NCBI GenBank assembly: GCA_964504645.1
Contig: CAZDGB010000072.1
Location: 1-24,832 of the forward strand
From: CAZDGB01 sp964504645
GTDB lineage: Bacteria; Planctomycetota; Planctomycetia; Planctomycetales; Planctomycetaceae
DNA: 24,832 bases
Reading direction: 5' to 3'
This document shows positions 13,380 through 20,895 of the stretch, in pieces. The first letter of the stretch is position 1, and every line of letters starts with the position of its first letter. The translations under genes and the position numbers were made by a program. The notes below the pieces were generated by a model. It was not told where the DNA came from. It saw nothing but the letters and a program-made list of their open reading frames with translations, and made no database searches.

Positions 13380-14423
13380 ATGCCCACGCCGCTCGAATCC
13401 CTGGTTGCTTCCGGCACGAAGCTTTGGCTCGACAGCATCGATCCCGATCTCGTCGTTGAGAACCGCAAGTTCGGCGCGACCGGGGCGACGTCGAACCCCA
13501 TCATCATTTCCGACCTGCTCAAGACGGGGCGGTTCGATCAAGAGATCACCGCGCTCGCGAAGCAGGGAAAATCCGACGCCGACATCGCCTGGGAAATGAC
13601 CGACCGGCTGGTCCGCAACGCGCAGGAAGTCTTCTTCGAAGTCTGGGAGAAAACCAAGGGGAACGACGGCTACGTGAGCTTCGAGCTCGACCCGCTCCTG
13701 GAAGACAAAAGCTGCACGCTGTCGGTTCAGGACAAGGCGCAGAAATACGTCGAGCTCGGCAAGAAATGGGCCGCCGGGCACAAGAACCGGATGATCAAAG
13801 TCCCCGGCACGCCGGGCGGCCTCGCGGCGCTGGAAGACCTCGCCGCCGCGGGCGTGACGCTGAACGTCACGCTGCTGTTCACGCAGCGGCAATACGAGAT
13901 CGCCCGCGACGCCATCTGGCGCGGGGCGCAGAAGCGCGCGTCGCTTGACGGCTTCAAATCGGTCTACAGCATCTTTGTCAGCCGGATCGACGTCTACACG
14001 AAGAAGCACGTCCCCGATCTGATTCCCGCGGCACAAGGCCTCGTCGGCATCGTGAACGCGCAGCGGCTGTGGCAGGAAAACGAAAAATTCTGGCGCGACA
14101 AGAAGCTGCCGCTCAAGCAGGAATTCATCTTCGCCAGCACGGGGACGAAAGATCCCAGCGACTCGCCGGACAAGTATGTCGCCGCGCTCGCCGGGTCGGA
14201 CATCCAGACGAATCCGCCGGCGACGAACGCCGCGATTCAAAAGATGACCGGCAAAACGTTCACCCGCACCGTCGACAAGCTGCCTCCCGCCGACGTGCTG
14301 GCGGACATCGACAAGAAAGTCGATTTCGCGAAACTCGAGCAAGTGCTGATGGACGAAGGCCTGGCAAAATTCGCCGACCCGTTCCAGGCGCTGCTCGCGT
14401 TGATTGCCACCAAGCGCGGGTAG
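13380..14423 (+). CDS. tal: Transaldolase family protein
   Basis: A 347-residue protein from ATG 13380, with GAGGA about 12 bases upstream. TKLWLDSIDPD (13-23) and FGATGATSNPIII (31-43) give the N-terminal barrel strands of transaldolases. The Schiff-base lysine is K140 in MIKVPGTPGG, and LNVTLLFTQRQYEIARDA follows as expected. The protein has inserts compared with the roughly 220-residue TalC type, for example LPLKQEFIFASTGTKDPSDS near 240, and is closer to the longer transaldolase type. The enzyme moves dihydroxyacetone units between sugar phosphates in the pentose-phosphate pathway. It stands alone, divergent from the toxin-antitoxin pair. Confidence 0.9.
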   Translation: MPTPLESLVASGTKLWLDSIDPDLVVENRKFGATGATSNPIIISDLLKTGRFDQEITALAKQGKSDADIAWEMTDRLVRNAQEVFFEVWEKTKGNDGYVSFELDPLLEDKSCTLSVQDKAQKYVELGKKWAAGHKNRMIKVPGTPGGLAALEDLAAAGVTLNVTLLFTQRQYEIARDAIWRGAQKRASLDGFKSVYSIFVSRIDVYTKKHVPDLIPAAQGLVGIVNAQRLWQENEKFWRDKKLPLKQEFIFASTGTKDPSDSPDKYVAALAGSDIQTNPPATNAAIQKMTGKTFTRTVDKLPPADVLADIDKKVDFAKLEQVLMDEGLAKFADPFQALLALIATKRG

Positions 14424-14468
14424 CGTACCGCGACACGGGTGGCTTGTGTGAATCAGGATTCAGAGGCG

Positions 14469-14582
14469 ATCCGCAGATTCCGCAGATTAACACAGATTCA
14501 GACAGAAGAGAGATGCCGCGAAGGGACCAGCAGAACAATCCTTTCTGTCTTTACATCTGCGGAAATCTGTGAAATCTGCGGA
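14469..14582. repeat. Palindromic repeat F (ATCTGCGG family), upstream of the metal ATPase
   Basis: A left arm, ATCCGCAGATTCCGCAGATT (from 14469) continuing to CAGACAGA, is mirrored imperfectly by a right arm from TCTGTCTTTACATCTGCGG to AATCTGTGAAATCTGCGGA (ending 14582). The right-arm end is identical over 19 bases to the right-arm end of repeat G at 16594-16749. Such CAGATT/AATCTG palindromes are dispersed between genes in several bacterial phyla. It overlaps the farthest upstream possible start of the ATPase gene. Confidence 0.78.
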
Positions 14583-14595
14583 CAAACCCTTTTCC

Positions 14596-16587
14596 GTGGC
14601 GAACGAAAACTCCTCCGCCGTGGCCGTCGTTGCCCAGCCTGATGCGGAAACGTATGCGCACGCTGGTTGTGCTCACGGCCACGCTCATCACGATCACGAC
14701 GCTCCGTCCTCCTGGCGGCAGTTCGCCGACCCGGCGGGGTGCCTCGCGGGGCTGATTGCCGGATTGATTCTCGATTCGTTCGGTGATGGCAGCGGCGCAC
14801 CGCATCTTGCGGCGCGGGCCGCTTATCTCGTCTCGTATGTCTTCGGCGGACGCGCTGCTGTCCTCGGCGCGCTCGCCGACCTGCGGCGTTTCCGGCCGAA
14901 CATCGACTTCCTGATGCTCGTCGCGGCAATCGGGTCGGCGGCGATCGGCGAATGGTGGGAAGGCGCCGTACTGCTGTTCCTCTTCTCGCTGTCGCACGCG
15001 CTCGAATCGTTCATCCTCGGCCGCACGCGGCGGGCGATCGGGGCGCTGATGGACCTCGCTCCGGAGACCGCCGTGCGAGTGCGCGACGGCGTGGAAGAGA
15101 CCGTGCCCGTTGAGGAGTTGCAACCGGGCGACCGCATCGTGATCAAGCCGTCGGAACGCATCCCCGCCGACGGCGTCATTCGCTCCGGTGAAACCAGCGT
15201 CGATCAGGCGATCATGACGGGCGAATCGATGCCGGTCGACAAGCACGTTGGCGATCCGGTCTTCTCCGGCACGCTCAATCATCAAGGCGTGATCGAAGTC
15301 GAAGTCACGCGCACGGCCGGCGAGACGACGCTGGCCCGCATGGTGCGGATGGTCGAGCAGGCGCAGTCCGAACGGGCCACCACGCAGCAGTTCTCGTCGT
15401 GGTTCGGCGAGAAATATACGTGGCTCGTGCTCGCCCTGGCCGCGGCGAGTTTCGTCTGGTTTCGCTGGTGGCTCCGTGAATCGGCGGGAGAAGCGTTCGC
15501 CCGGGCGATGACGATACTCGTCGTCGCCTCGCCGTGCGCCGTGGTGATCTCGATTCCCGCGGCGATTCTCTCGGCGATCACGGCGGCGGCCCGCGCGGGC
15601 GTCTTGTTCAAAGGGGGCATTCACGTCGAACGGACGGCGACGCTAGAAGCCCTCGCGTTCGACAAGACCGGCACGTTGACCGTCGGCAAACCGCGGCTCG
15701 TCCAACTGCAACCGGCAGCCGGCATCGCGGAAAACGATCTGCTCGCGTGGGCCGCGGCGATCGAAGAACACTCGGAACATCCATTGGCGCTCGCCGTCGT
15801 GCAAGGAGCGGCAAACCGCGGCGTGACGATTCCCGAAGCGAGCGACGTCGAATCGGTCGTCGGCAGCGGCATCCGCGGCGTGGTGCACGGCGCGGCAGTC
15901 GCCGTCGGCAAACCCGAATGGGTGGCGGGCGAGTCGGGCAGAATTCTCCCCCCGGCCCAGGCCGAGATCGAAGCCGCGCGGCAAGCCGGCCAGACGGTGC
16001 TCGCCGTGATGCGCGGCGGCGACTACGCCGGCTGGCTCGCCGTCGCAGACACGCTCCGCGACACGGCGCTCCCCGCCGTGCAGGAACTCCGGCAGATGGG
16101 CCTCGAACCGTTGATCATGCTCTCCGGCGACAACGCCCTCGTCGCGGGGCATCTCGCGGAGCAGCTCGATCTCGAATATCAGGCGAATCTGCAACCGGGC
16201 GACAAGCTCGTGATCCTGAAGGGGCTGCTCAACCAGCCGAAGCGGACCGGCATGGTCGGCGACGGGACCAACGACGCCCCGGCTCTCGCCACCGCGACCG
16301 TCGGCTTCTCGCTCGGCGGCGCGGGCAGCGACGTCGCCCTCGAAACCGCCGACGTCGTCCTGATGAGCGACGACCTGCGGCGGCTGCCGTACGCCATTCG
16401 GCTCGCGCGCCGCACGCAGCAGGTCCTCAAACAGAACCTGGGCCTCGCGTTCGGCGTGATGATCTCGATCTTGATCGCGTCGTTCCTCACCCCCGTCCCG
16501 CTCCCTCTCGCCGTCTTCGGCCACGAAGGGAGCACCGTGCTGGTGATTTTGAACGGGCTGAGACTGTTAATCCCCACCAAGCAGTAA
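14596..16587 (+). CDS. P1B-type heavy-metal-translocating ATPase (SPC type)
   Basis: About 663 residues. It pumps metal ions across the inner membrane using ATP. The phosphorylation motif DKTGTLT is at about 356, the hinge VGDGTNDAPA near 552-561, the HP motif in EEHSEHPLAL near 394, and TGES near 216. The metal site in the membrane is S-P-C (VVASPCAVVIS, C at about 314) with GHEGSTVLVILNGLRLL in the last helix. SPC with HEG(G/S)T is the P1B-4 pattern, known for Co, Fe or Zn export. There is no CxxC HMA domain; instead the N-terminus is histidine-rich (HAGCAHGHAHHDHD). A GTG at 14569 would also open this frame, but it sits inside repeat F, so GTG 14596 is preferred; neither has a good ribosome-binding site. 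Confidence 0.9.
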   Translation: MANENSSAVAVVAQPDAETYAHAGCAHGHAHHDHDAPSSWRQFADPAGCLAGLIAGLILDSFGDGSGAPHLAARAAYLVSYVFGGRAAVLGALADLRRFRPNIDFLMLVAAIGSAAIGEWWEGAVLLFLFSLSHALESFILGRTRRAIGALMDLAPETAVRVRDGVEETVPVEELQPGDRIVIKPSERIPADGVIRSGETSVDQAIMTGESMPVDKHVGDPVFSGTLNHQGVIEVEVTRTAGETTLARMVRMVEQAQSERATTQQFSSWFGEKYTWLVLALAAASFVWFRWWLRESAGEAFARAMTILVVASPCAVVISIPAAILSAITAAARAGVLFKGGIHVERTATLEALAFDKTGTLTVGKPRLVQLQPAAGIAENDLLAWAAAIEEHSEHPLALAVVQGAANRGVTIPEASDVESVVGSGIRGVVHGAAVAVGKPEWVAGESGRILPPAQAEIEAARQAGQTVLAVMRGGDYAGWLAVADTLRDTALPAVQELRQMGLEPLIMLSGDNALVAGHLAEQLDLEYQANLQPGDKLVILKGLLNQPKRTGMVGDGTNDAPALATATVGFSLGGAGSDVALETADVVLMSDDLRRLPYAIRLARRTQQVLKQNLGLAFGVMISILIASFLTPVPLPLAVFGHEGSTVLVILNGLRLLIPTKQ

Positions 16588-16593
16588 AAGGTT

Positions 16594-16749
16594 ATCCGCA
16601 AATTTCGCAGAGGGACGCAGATTTTGAAGATAAAGAGTATTGGCCGCAAAAAGGCACAAGAGGCGCAAAATAGCTTCGTCTTCATTTTTGCGCCTCTTGC
16701 GCTTTTTTGCGGCCCTATCTTCTGTTTTTAATCTGTGAAATCTGCGGAT
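16594..16749. repeat. Nested palindromic repeat G, downstream of the metal ATPase
   Basis: Two palindromes are nested. The outer arms run from ATCCGCAAATTTCGCAGAG to GAAGATA (16594-16632) and from TATCTTC to AATCTGTGAAATCTGCGGAT (16716-16749). The inner arms are GGCCGCAAAAAGGCACAAG plus AGGCGCAAAA (16642-16670) and TTTTTGCGCCTC to TTTTTTGCGGCC (16685-16714). The whole could fold as one hairpin of about 65 base pairs. The inner and outer parts resemble two separate dispersed repeat families, so one may have inserted into the other. It begins 6 bases after the ATPase stop and ends 27 bases before the next gene. Confidence 0.85.
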
Positions 16750-16776
16750 CGTCTCTTCTGAAGAAAGATCGACAAC

Positions 16777-17718
16777 ATGACTGGCGAACAGCGGGCGGCG
16801 GTGATTGGGTTGGGGACGATGGGGCATGGCATTGCCCAGACGTTTGCGGCGGCGGGGTATGCCGTCACCGGGTTTGACGACGTGCCGGCGGCGCGGGCGA
16901 ATGCGAAAGACCGCATCCGCGCGAACTTGCTGGCGTTTGTGGACGCCGACTTGCTCTCAGCGGATCGCGTCGAGCCGATTCTCTCGCGGATCACGATTTG
17001 CGAGACGGAGGCTGAGGCCGCCGCGAAAGCCGATTTCATCACCGAAGCCGTGAAGGAAGATCTCGCCGTCAAGCAGGAGCTGTTCGCGCGGCTGGAGGCA
17101 GTCGTCTCGCCGACGGCGATTCTCGCGTCGAACTCGTCGACGTTTCCGATCTCGCAATCGGGCAGCCGCTTGAAACATCCGGAGCGGGCCGTTGTCACGC
17201 ATTGGTTCAACCCGCCGCACATCGTCCCGCTGGTGGAAGTCGTGCCGGGACCTAAGACGTCTGCGGCGACGACCCAGACCGCGATAGACACGATGCGCAA
17301 GATCGGCAAGCAGCCTCTGCATCTGCGGAAGGAGTTGCCGGGCTTTCTGATCAATCGCATCCAGGTCGCCATCATGCGGGAGGTGTGGGACCTGCTCGAT
17401 CAAGGCGTCGCCGGCCCGGAGGAGATCGACGCGGCGGTGAGCGGCAGCATCGGATTCCGTCTGGCGGCGCTCGGTCCGCTCGAAGTCCACGATTTCGGCG
17501 GCCTCGACATCCAGACGACCGTCTTCCGCAACCTCGTCCCGGAAATCCGCAGCGACACCGAGATTCCCAACGTGGTCCGCGATCTCGTCGCCGCGGGCCA
17601 TTTCGGCCCGAAAACCGGCCGGGGCTTTCACGACTATTCGCCGGAACGCCTCGCCGAGAGACAAGCCCGCCGCGACGGTTTGTTTTTGTCGCTGAAGAAG
17701 CTGCTGCACGCGGAGTAA
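16777..17718 (+). CDS. 3-hydroxyacyl-CoA dehydrogenase family protein
   Basis: A 313-residue protein from ATG 16777. The N-terminal Rossmann loop is VIGLGTMGHGIAQ (9-21), followed by FDD at 32-34, which binds the NAD ribose. ITEAVKEDLAVKQELF, ILASNSSTFPIS and THWFNPPHIVPLVEVVPG are the family's catalytic-domain motifs, with the active histidine in THWFNPP. The C-terminal helical domain holds ELPGFLINRIQVAIMREVW. The family covers 3-hydroxybutyryl-CoA dehydrogenase and L-gulonate 3-dehydrogenase-like enzymes. HWFNPPHIVPLVE is common to both and I cannot decide the substrate. No other beta-oxidation gene is nearby. It converges with the DUF1501 gene across 33 bases. Confidence 0.87.
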   Translation: MTGEQRAAVIGLGTMGHGIAQTFAAAGYAVTGFDDVPAARANAKDRIRANLLAFVDADLLSADRVEPILSRITICETEAEAAAKADFITEAVKEDLAVKQELFARLEAVVSPTAILASNSSTFPISQSGSRLKHPERAVVTHWFNPPHIVPLVEVVPGPKTSAATTQTAIDTMRKIGKQPLHLRKELPGFLINRIQVAIMREVWDLLDQGVAGPEEIDAAVSGSIGFRLAALGPLEVHDFGGLDIQTTVFRNLVPEIRSDTEIPNVVRDLVAAGHFGPKTGRGFHDYSPERLAERQARRDGLFLSLKKLLHAE

Positions 17719-17751
17719 CACGTCGGGCTCACGCCGCGACGCTCGCCGACG

Positions 17752-19128
17752 TCAGCTCACGCGGCCGGTGAAGAGCGGGGCGATGATCTCGCCGTTCAGC
17801 AGCAGCATCGGGCGGCCGAGCGGGTCGGTGAGGTGGACTTCGTGATCGACGCCGAGTGAATCGAGCAGCGTCGTGATCACGTCGGCGGGAGTCCAGGCCC
17901 GCGTGACCGGATACGCGGCGATGGCGTCGGTCTGGCCGACGACTTGTCCGCCGCGCACGCCCGCGCCGGCGAACAGGGCCGAATAGGTCCATGCCCAGTG
18001 ATCGCGGCCGGGGAGGTTCTCGCCGGGCAGATTGGAAATCCGTGGGGTGCGGCCGAACTCGCCCATCACCACGACCAGCGTCTGTTCCAGCAGGCCCGAG
18101 GATGAGAGATCGTCCATCAGGGCGGCGAGGCCGACGTCGAGTTGCGGCAAGAGCGTATTCTTCATCCGGCCCCAGTTGTCGACGTGCGTGTCCCACGTCT
18201 GCACGATGCCCATCGCGGCCTGCACGATCGGGACTTCGGCTTCGACGAGCCGCCGCGCGAGGAGCAGGGACTGACCGAACTTGTTGCGGCCGTAGCGATC
18301 GCGGACGGCGGCGTCCTCCCGATCGATCTGAAACGCCTGCGCGACGTTCGCCGACGTCAGCAGGTTGAACGCGACGTCCTGCTGCTCTGCGAACGACGCC
18401 TGCCGCAATTGCTGGCCGGCGCCGACGCGTTGATTGAAGTGTTCGAGCAGCTCGCGGCGGGAGACGAGCCGGCCCGGCGTGACGTCCTGCTTCAGCGTAA
18501 GCGAATCGATCTTGAAGTTCGGGTCGTTGGGATCCTGGTTGATCTGCCACGGATCGTGTTTCGCGCCGAGGAAGCCGGCGTGCTGGCCGGGCCACGTCAG
18601 CGGGCCTTCGATGAAGTAGTTCGGCAGCGACACGCCGGTCGGGATGCCTTCGCCGCGCGGCTTGACGGCGTCGAGCGCCGCGGCGAGGTTCGGGAAGTCG
18701 TTGCGGGATTCGACGCGGTCGAGATCGCTGGCGGTGCCGCGCGGCAGCGGCGTCGGCCGGCCGGTGAGCGCGACGTGTGTCGCCAGCAAATGATTGTGTT
18801 CCGGATGCGACAGCGTGCGCAGGATCGACCAGCGATCGAGTTGCGAGGCGAGCCGCGGCAAATGCTCGCAGACCTGCACGCCGGCGACCGCCGTGGGAAT
18901 CGGGTTGAACTCGCCGCGAATCTCCGCCGCGGCTTCAGGCTTCATGTCCACCGTATCGAGCTGGCCGGGCCCGCCGCTGAGATGAACGATCAATACCGAC
19001 TTCGCCCGCTGCGACGACTGGCCCGCGCGAGAGACGTTCGCCAACGGCAATGCGGAAGCCGCGACGCCGGCGCCGCAGGCTTGCAAACACTGGCGACGAT
19101 TCAGCACAAATTGCGGAAGTGTGTTCAC
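17752..19128 (-). CDS. DUF1501 family secreted protein (second copy)
   Basis: About 458 residues. I chose GTG 19128, giving VNTLPQFVLNRRQCLQACGA, a Tat-type signal ending near LANVSRAGQ, which is the usual DUF1501 start. An ATG at 19218 would add 30 proline-rich residues and has no ribosome-binding site. Core motifs are SVLIVHLSGGPGQLDTVDMK near 44, HPEHNHLLATHVALTGRPTP, THVDNWGRMKNTLLPQLDVG and VVVMGEFGRTPRI followed by GRDHWAWTYSALFAG. It is only distantly similar to the DUF1501 protein at 792-2198. As there, the usual DUF1549/DUF1553 partner is missing. The fold is alkaline-phosphatase-like; function unproven. Confidence 0.88.
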   Translation of the reverse strand: MNTLPQFVLNRRQCLQACGAGVAASALPLANVSRAGQSSQRAKSVLIVHLSGGPGQLDTVDMKPEAAAEIRGEFNPIPTAVAGVQVCEHLPRLASQLDRWSILRTLSHPEHNHLLATHVALTGRPTPLPRGTASDLDRVESRNDFPNLAAALDAVKPRGEGIPTGVSLPNYFIEGPLTWPGQHAGFLGAKHDPWQINQDPNDPNFKIDSLTLKQDVTPGRLVSRRELLEHFNQRVGAGQQLRQASFAEQQDVAFNLLTSANVAQAFQIDREDAAVRDRYGRNKFGQSLLLARRLVEAEVPIVQAAMGIVQTWDTHVDNWGRMKNTLLPQLDVGLAALMDDLSSSGLLEQTLVVVMGEFGRTPRISNLPGENLPGRDHWAWTYSALFAGAGVRGGQVVGQTDAIAAYPVTRAWTPADVITTLLDSLGVDHEVHLTDPLGRPMLLLNGEIIAPLFTGRVS

Positions 19129-19284
19129 GGCGACAAATTCCGAGGCGGGTTCAGGCGGGGGAGAACCGGGCGGGAAAGCACGCAGTCCACGCAATTTATC
19201 ATATCGGGACGGGAGCATCCGAGCAACGGGGATTGTGCGCTCGTTTTCGGCGGGTAGAAGCGGATTCTGATATCCAGAACGGCA

Positions 19285-19322
19285 TCTCTCGCAAAGTCAC
19301 GAAGACGCTTTTTTGCGAGAGA
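19285..19322. terminator. 11-bp-stem hairpin downstream of the Gly/Val/Asp-linker protein gene
   Basis: TCTCTCGCAAA (19285-19295) pairs perfectly with TTTGCGAGAGA (19312-19322) around a 16-base loop. It begins 10 bases past the stop of the minus-strand gene ending at 19333. The A/T-rich inner edge and position fit a terminator. The wording of the arm (CTCGCAAAGTCACGAAG) also resembles a dispersed repeat related to the inner part of repeat G. Confidence 0.5.
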
Positions 19323-19332
19323 CGGTTTTCCG

Positions 19333-20241
19333 TCAGAACACCAGCTCGATCACCTGCTTCTCTTTGAGCAATTTCGATTCGATGCGGATGGTGTCGCGGA
19401 CGAGTTGGGCGGCGCCGGGGATGACGATCGAGAGTTCCACGACGCCCCCCTCCTGGACGACGGCCGTGGCGGGAGCCGAGGGACGGTTGGGGGGCTTGAT
19501 TTCCAAATTGACGACGCCGTCTTTCGCGGCGATGGTCTGCCGGGAATTGAACTTGATCGGCAACTGGTAGGTGTCGGTTCCGCGGACCAGTCCCGAGATG
19601 TCGCTTAGACGATACTTGCCGTTTTTAAGCAGCCGATCCGCCAAGCGGACCTGGATGATGATCCGGTAGTCGGTCCCCGGCTCCGGATCCTTGGGAATGG
19701 TCCAGGCGGAGAAGCTCCCCTTCGTGACGGCATGGCCGGGAACGTTGACGGCCGGCACCGCGACGCCGACGCCGTCCCCCACGCCATCACCGACGCCGTT
19801 GCCAACTCCACCACCGCCGCCGGTGCCGCTGGCTGCGGCAGCCGCTCCGCCGATGTCGTGTAGCGCGACGGAGGGAGTAAGGACTTCGACCTCTTCGGGC
19901 GAGCCGCCGGGGTTGAGATTCGGTTCGTCTCCCAGCACGAACTCGCCGGGGATGTCGGAATCGCCCAGGACGCCGACGAGGCTGGTGGCGGGTTCGCGAT
20001 CGGCCGTTTCGAACACGACCAGGCCGAGCACGGCGAGCAGCGTTACATGGACGCCGAGCGAGCAGAGGAAGCCCCACACGGCTTCCCAATGTCGCTGCGC
20101 GTTTTCGTCGGTTTCGACGTCGACGACGACCGGTCCGGCCGGCGCTCGTTTGGAGTTTTTGGCGGGGCGCAGCGGGCGCACGATGTCGCGCGGCCGATCA
20201 ATCGGCTGATCCCGCAAAGCTTCGCTGATCGGCAAGCTCAT
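19333..20241 (-). CDS. Membrane-anchored protein with Gly/Val/Asp linker
   Basis: A 302-residue protein from ATG 20241. Residues 1-50 are cytoplasmic and proline/arginine-rich. One membrane segment follows (VWGFLCSLGVHVTLLAVLGL, 55-74, continuing VVF). The outside part has an acidic stretch, then a low-complexity linker of glycine-valine-aspartate repeats at about 138-162 (GNGVGDGVGDGVGV). After it comes a 130-residue domain (GTDYRIIIQVRLADRLLKNG, then NSRQTIAAKDGVVNLEIKPP and ELSIVIPGAAQLVRDTIRIE). The single N-terminal anchor and glycine linker recall TonB-like or signal-transducing proteins. I cannot name a family. A TATAAT 43 bases upstream may be its -10 site. Confidence 0.7.
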   Translation of the reverse strand: MSLPISEALRDQPIDRPRDIVRPLRPAKNSKRAPAGPVVVDVETDENAQRHWEAVWGFLCSLGVHVTLLAVLGLVVFETADREPATSLVGVLGDSDIPGEFVLGDEPNLNPGGSPEEVEVLTPSVALHDIGGAAAAASGTGGGGGVGNGVGDGVGDGVGVAVPAVNVPGHAVTKGSFSAWTIPKDPEPGTDYRIIIQVRLADRLLKNGKYRLSDISGLVRGTDTYQLPIKFNSRQTIAAKDGVVNLEIKPPNRPSAPATAVVQEGGVVELSIVIPGAAQLVRDTIRIESKLLKEKQVIELVF

Positions 20242-20283
20242 CGGGGCTTCCAGGCAGTCACCGCATCAAACAAGGCCGGCCTC

Positions 20284-20289
20284 ATTATA
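20284..20289 (-). promoter_or_regulatory. Candidate -10 element for the Gly/Val/Asp-linker protein gene
   Basis: The minus strand reads TATAAT at this site, 43 bases before the ATG at 20241. No good -35 partner is seen at the usual distance. A perfect palindrome, CCTCGCGCGAGG (20367-20378), lies farther into the divergent gap. Evidence is the hexamer and its position only. Confidence 0.3.
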
Positions 20290-20436
20290 CGTCGGCGACG
20301 CCGCGGGCTGGACCGAGAATCTCAGGAAATCCAGGTTTTCACGGAACAACCGGCAGAGTTGCGATTCCTCGCGCGAGGTGGTCTGCTAGGATAAATGTCG
20401 TTCCACTAGCCTGCGTGCCGTGATCGGGCCCTCACG

Positions 20437-20649
20437 ATGCACAAAAAGAAGAAGTCGGGGCAGAGTGGGAAGGAAGCGGCTGATGATGTGCCGAGTTGGG
20501 CTCAAGGGGAGCGGCCCCTGACAACCGAGAGCGGTCGCGACTTCGCCCGGCGCTTGCTCGACGACAAGTACGGGGCCGGAAACTATCCGACCGGGCCACG
20601 CAGCGAATTCAACAAAATCCAGAAGTGGGGCGACCGGGCGTTCGAGTGA
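20437..20649 (+). CDS. Small protein resembling a polymorphic-toxin tail
   Basis: A 70-residue protein from ATG 20437. After a lysine-rich start (MHKKKKSGQSGKEAADDVPS) comes PLTTESGRDFARRLLDDKYG, then GNYPTGPRSEFNKIQKWGDR and a final AFE. From memory, the pattern ESG-x2-FA-x-RLLD-x-KYG-x-GNY ... SE-x-NKI-x-KWGDR-x-F occurs at the C-terminal ends of RHS-type and other polymorphic secreted toxins and also as short free-standing genes. I cannot name the catalytic activity. No secretion or repeat domain precedes it. The immunity-like gene 15 bases downstream fits a toxin-immunity remnant. The start lacks a clear ribosome-binding site, so it could be a fragment. Confidence 0.55.
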   Translation: MHKKKKSGQSGKEAADDVPSWAQGERPLTTESGRDFARRLLDDKYGAGNYPTGPRSEFNKIQKWGDRAFE

Positions 20650-20664
20650 TAATGGGAGGCGAAC

Positions 20665-20889
20665 ATGGCCAGCGTTTTCGTACTGCAGCACGTACACGTC
20701 CTGGACGACGGCAGCGAAGACGTCAAGTTCATTGGCGTCTATTCGTCGCGCGAGACAGCGGAGGGAGCCGTCGCGCGCCTGAGCCGTCTCCCTGGTTTCT
20801 CGGACGCACCAGACGGCTTCCACGTCGATGAATACCGTGTTGATCAAGATCACTGGGTGGAAGGCTACGTGACCGTTGAGACGCCCTGA
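20665..20889 (+). CDS. DUF7336-like small protein (possible immunity protein)
   Basis: A 74-residue protein from ATG 20665. A GGGAGG ribosome-binding site lies 7 bases upstream. The sequence MASVFVLQHVHVLDDGSEDV, then KFIGVYSSRETAEGAVARLS and GFHVDEYRVDQDHWVEGYVT, is a compact alpha/beta domain. The SS-R-E-x-A-E helix start and the final D-HW-x-EG motif match DUF7336 as I recall it. That family is often found beside polymorphic-toxin fragments, which agrees with the gene just upstream. An immunity role is inferred from this context only. It converges with tyrS, whose stop is 6 bases away. Confidence 0.7.
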   Translation: MASVFVLQHVHVLDDGSEDVKFIGVYSSRETAEGAVARLSRLPGFSDAPDGFHVDEYRVDQDHWVEGYVTVETP

Positions 20890-20895
20890 CGATTC

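Noticed and set aside
13266..14342. Upstream extension of the antitoxin frame, giving a 442-codon minus-strand frame
   Set aside because: This part is antisense to the transaldolase gene and shows no protein-like sequence; only the last 83 codons are coding.
14569..14595. Earlier GTG start for the metal ATPase
   Set aside because: The first codons would come from dispersed repeat F, and no ribosome-binding site supports it; it remains possible.
18142..19257. 371-codon plus-strand frame over the second DUF1501 gene
   Set aside because: Composition is typical of an antisense frame in GC-rich DNA, and the opposite strand holds a clear DUF1501 protein.
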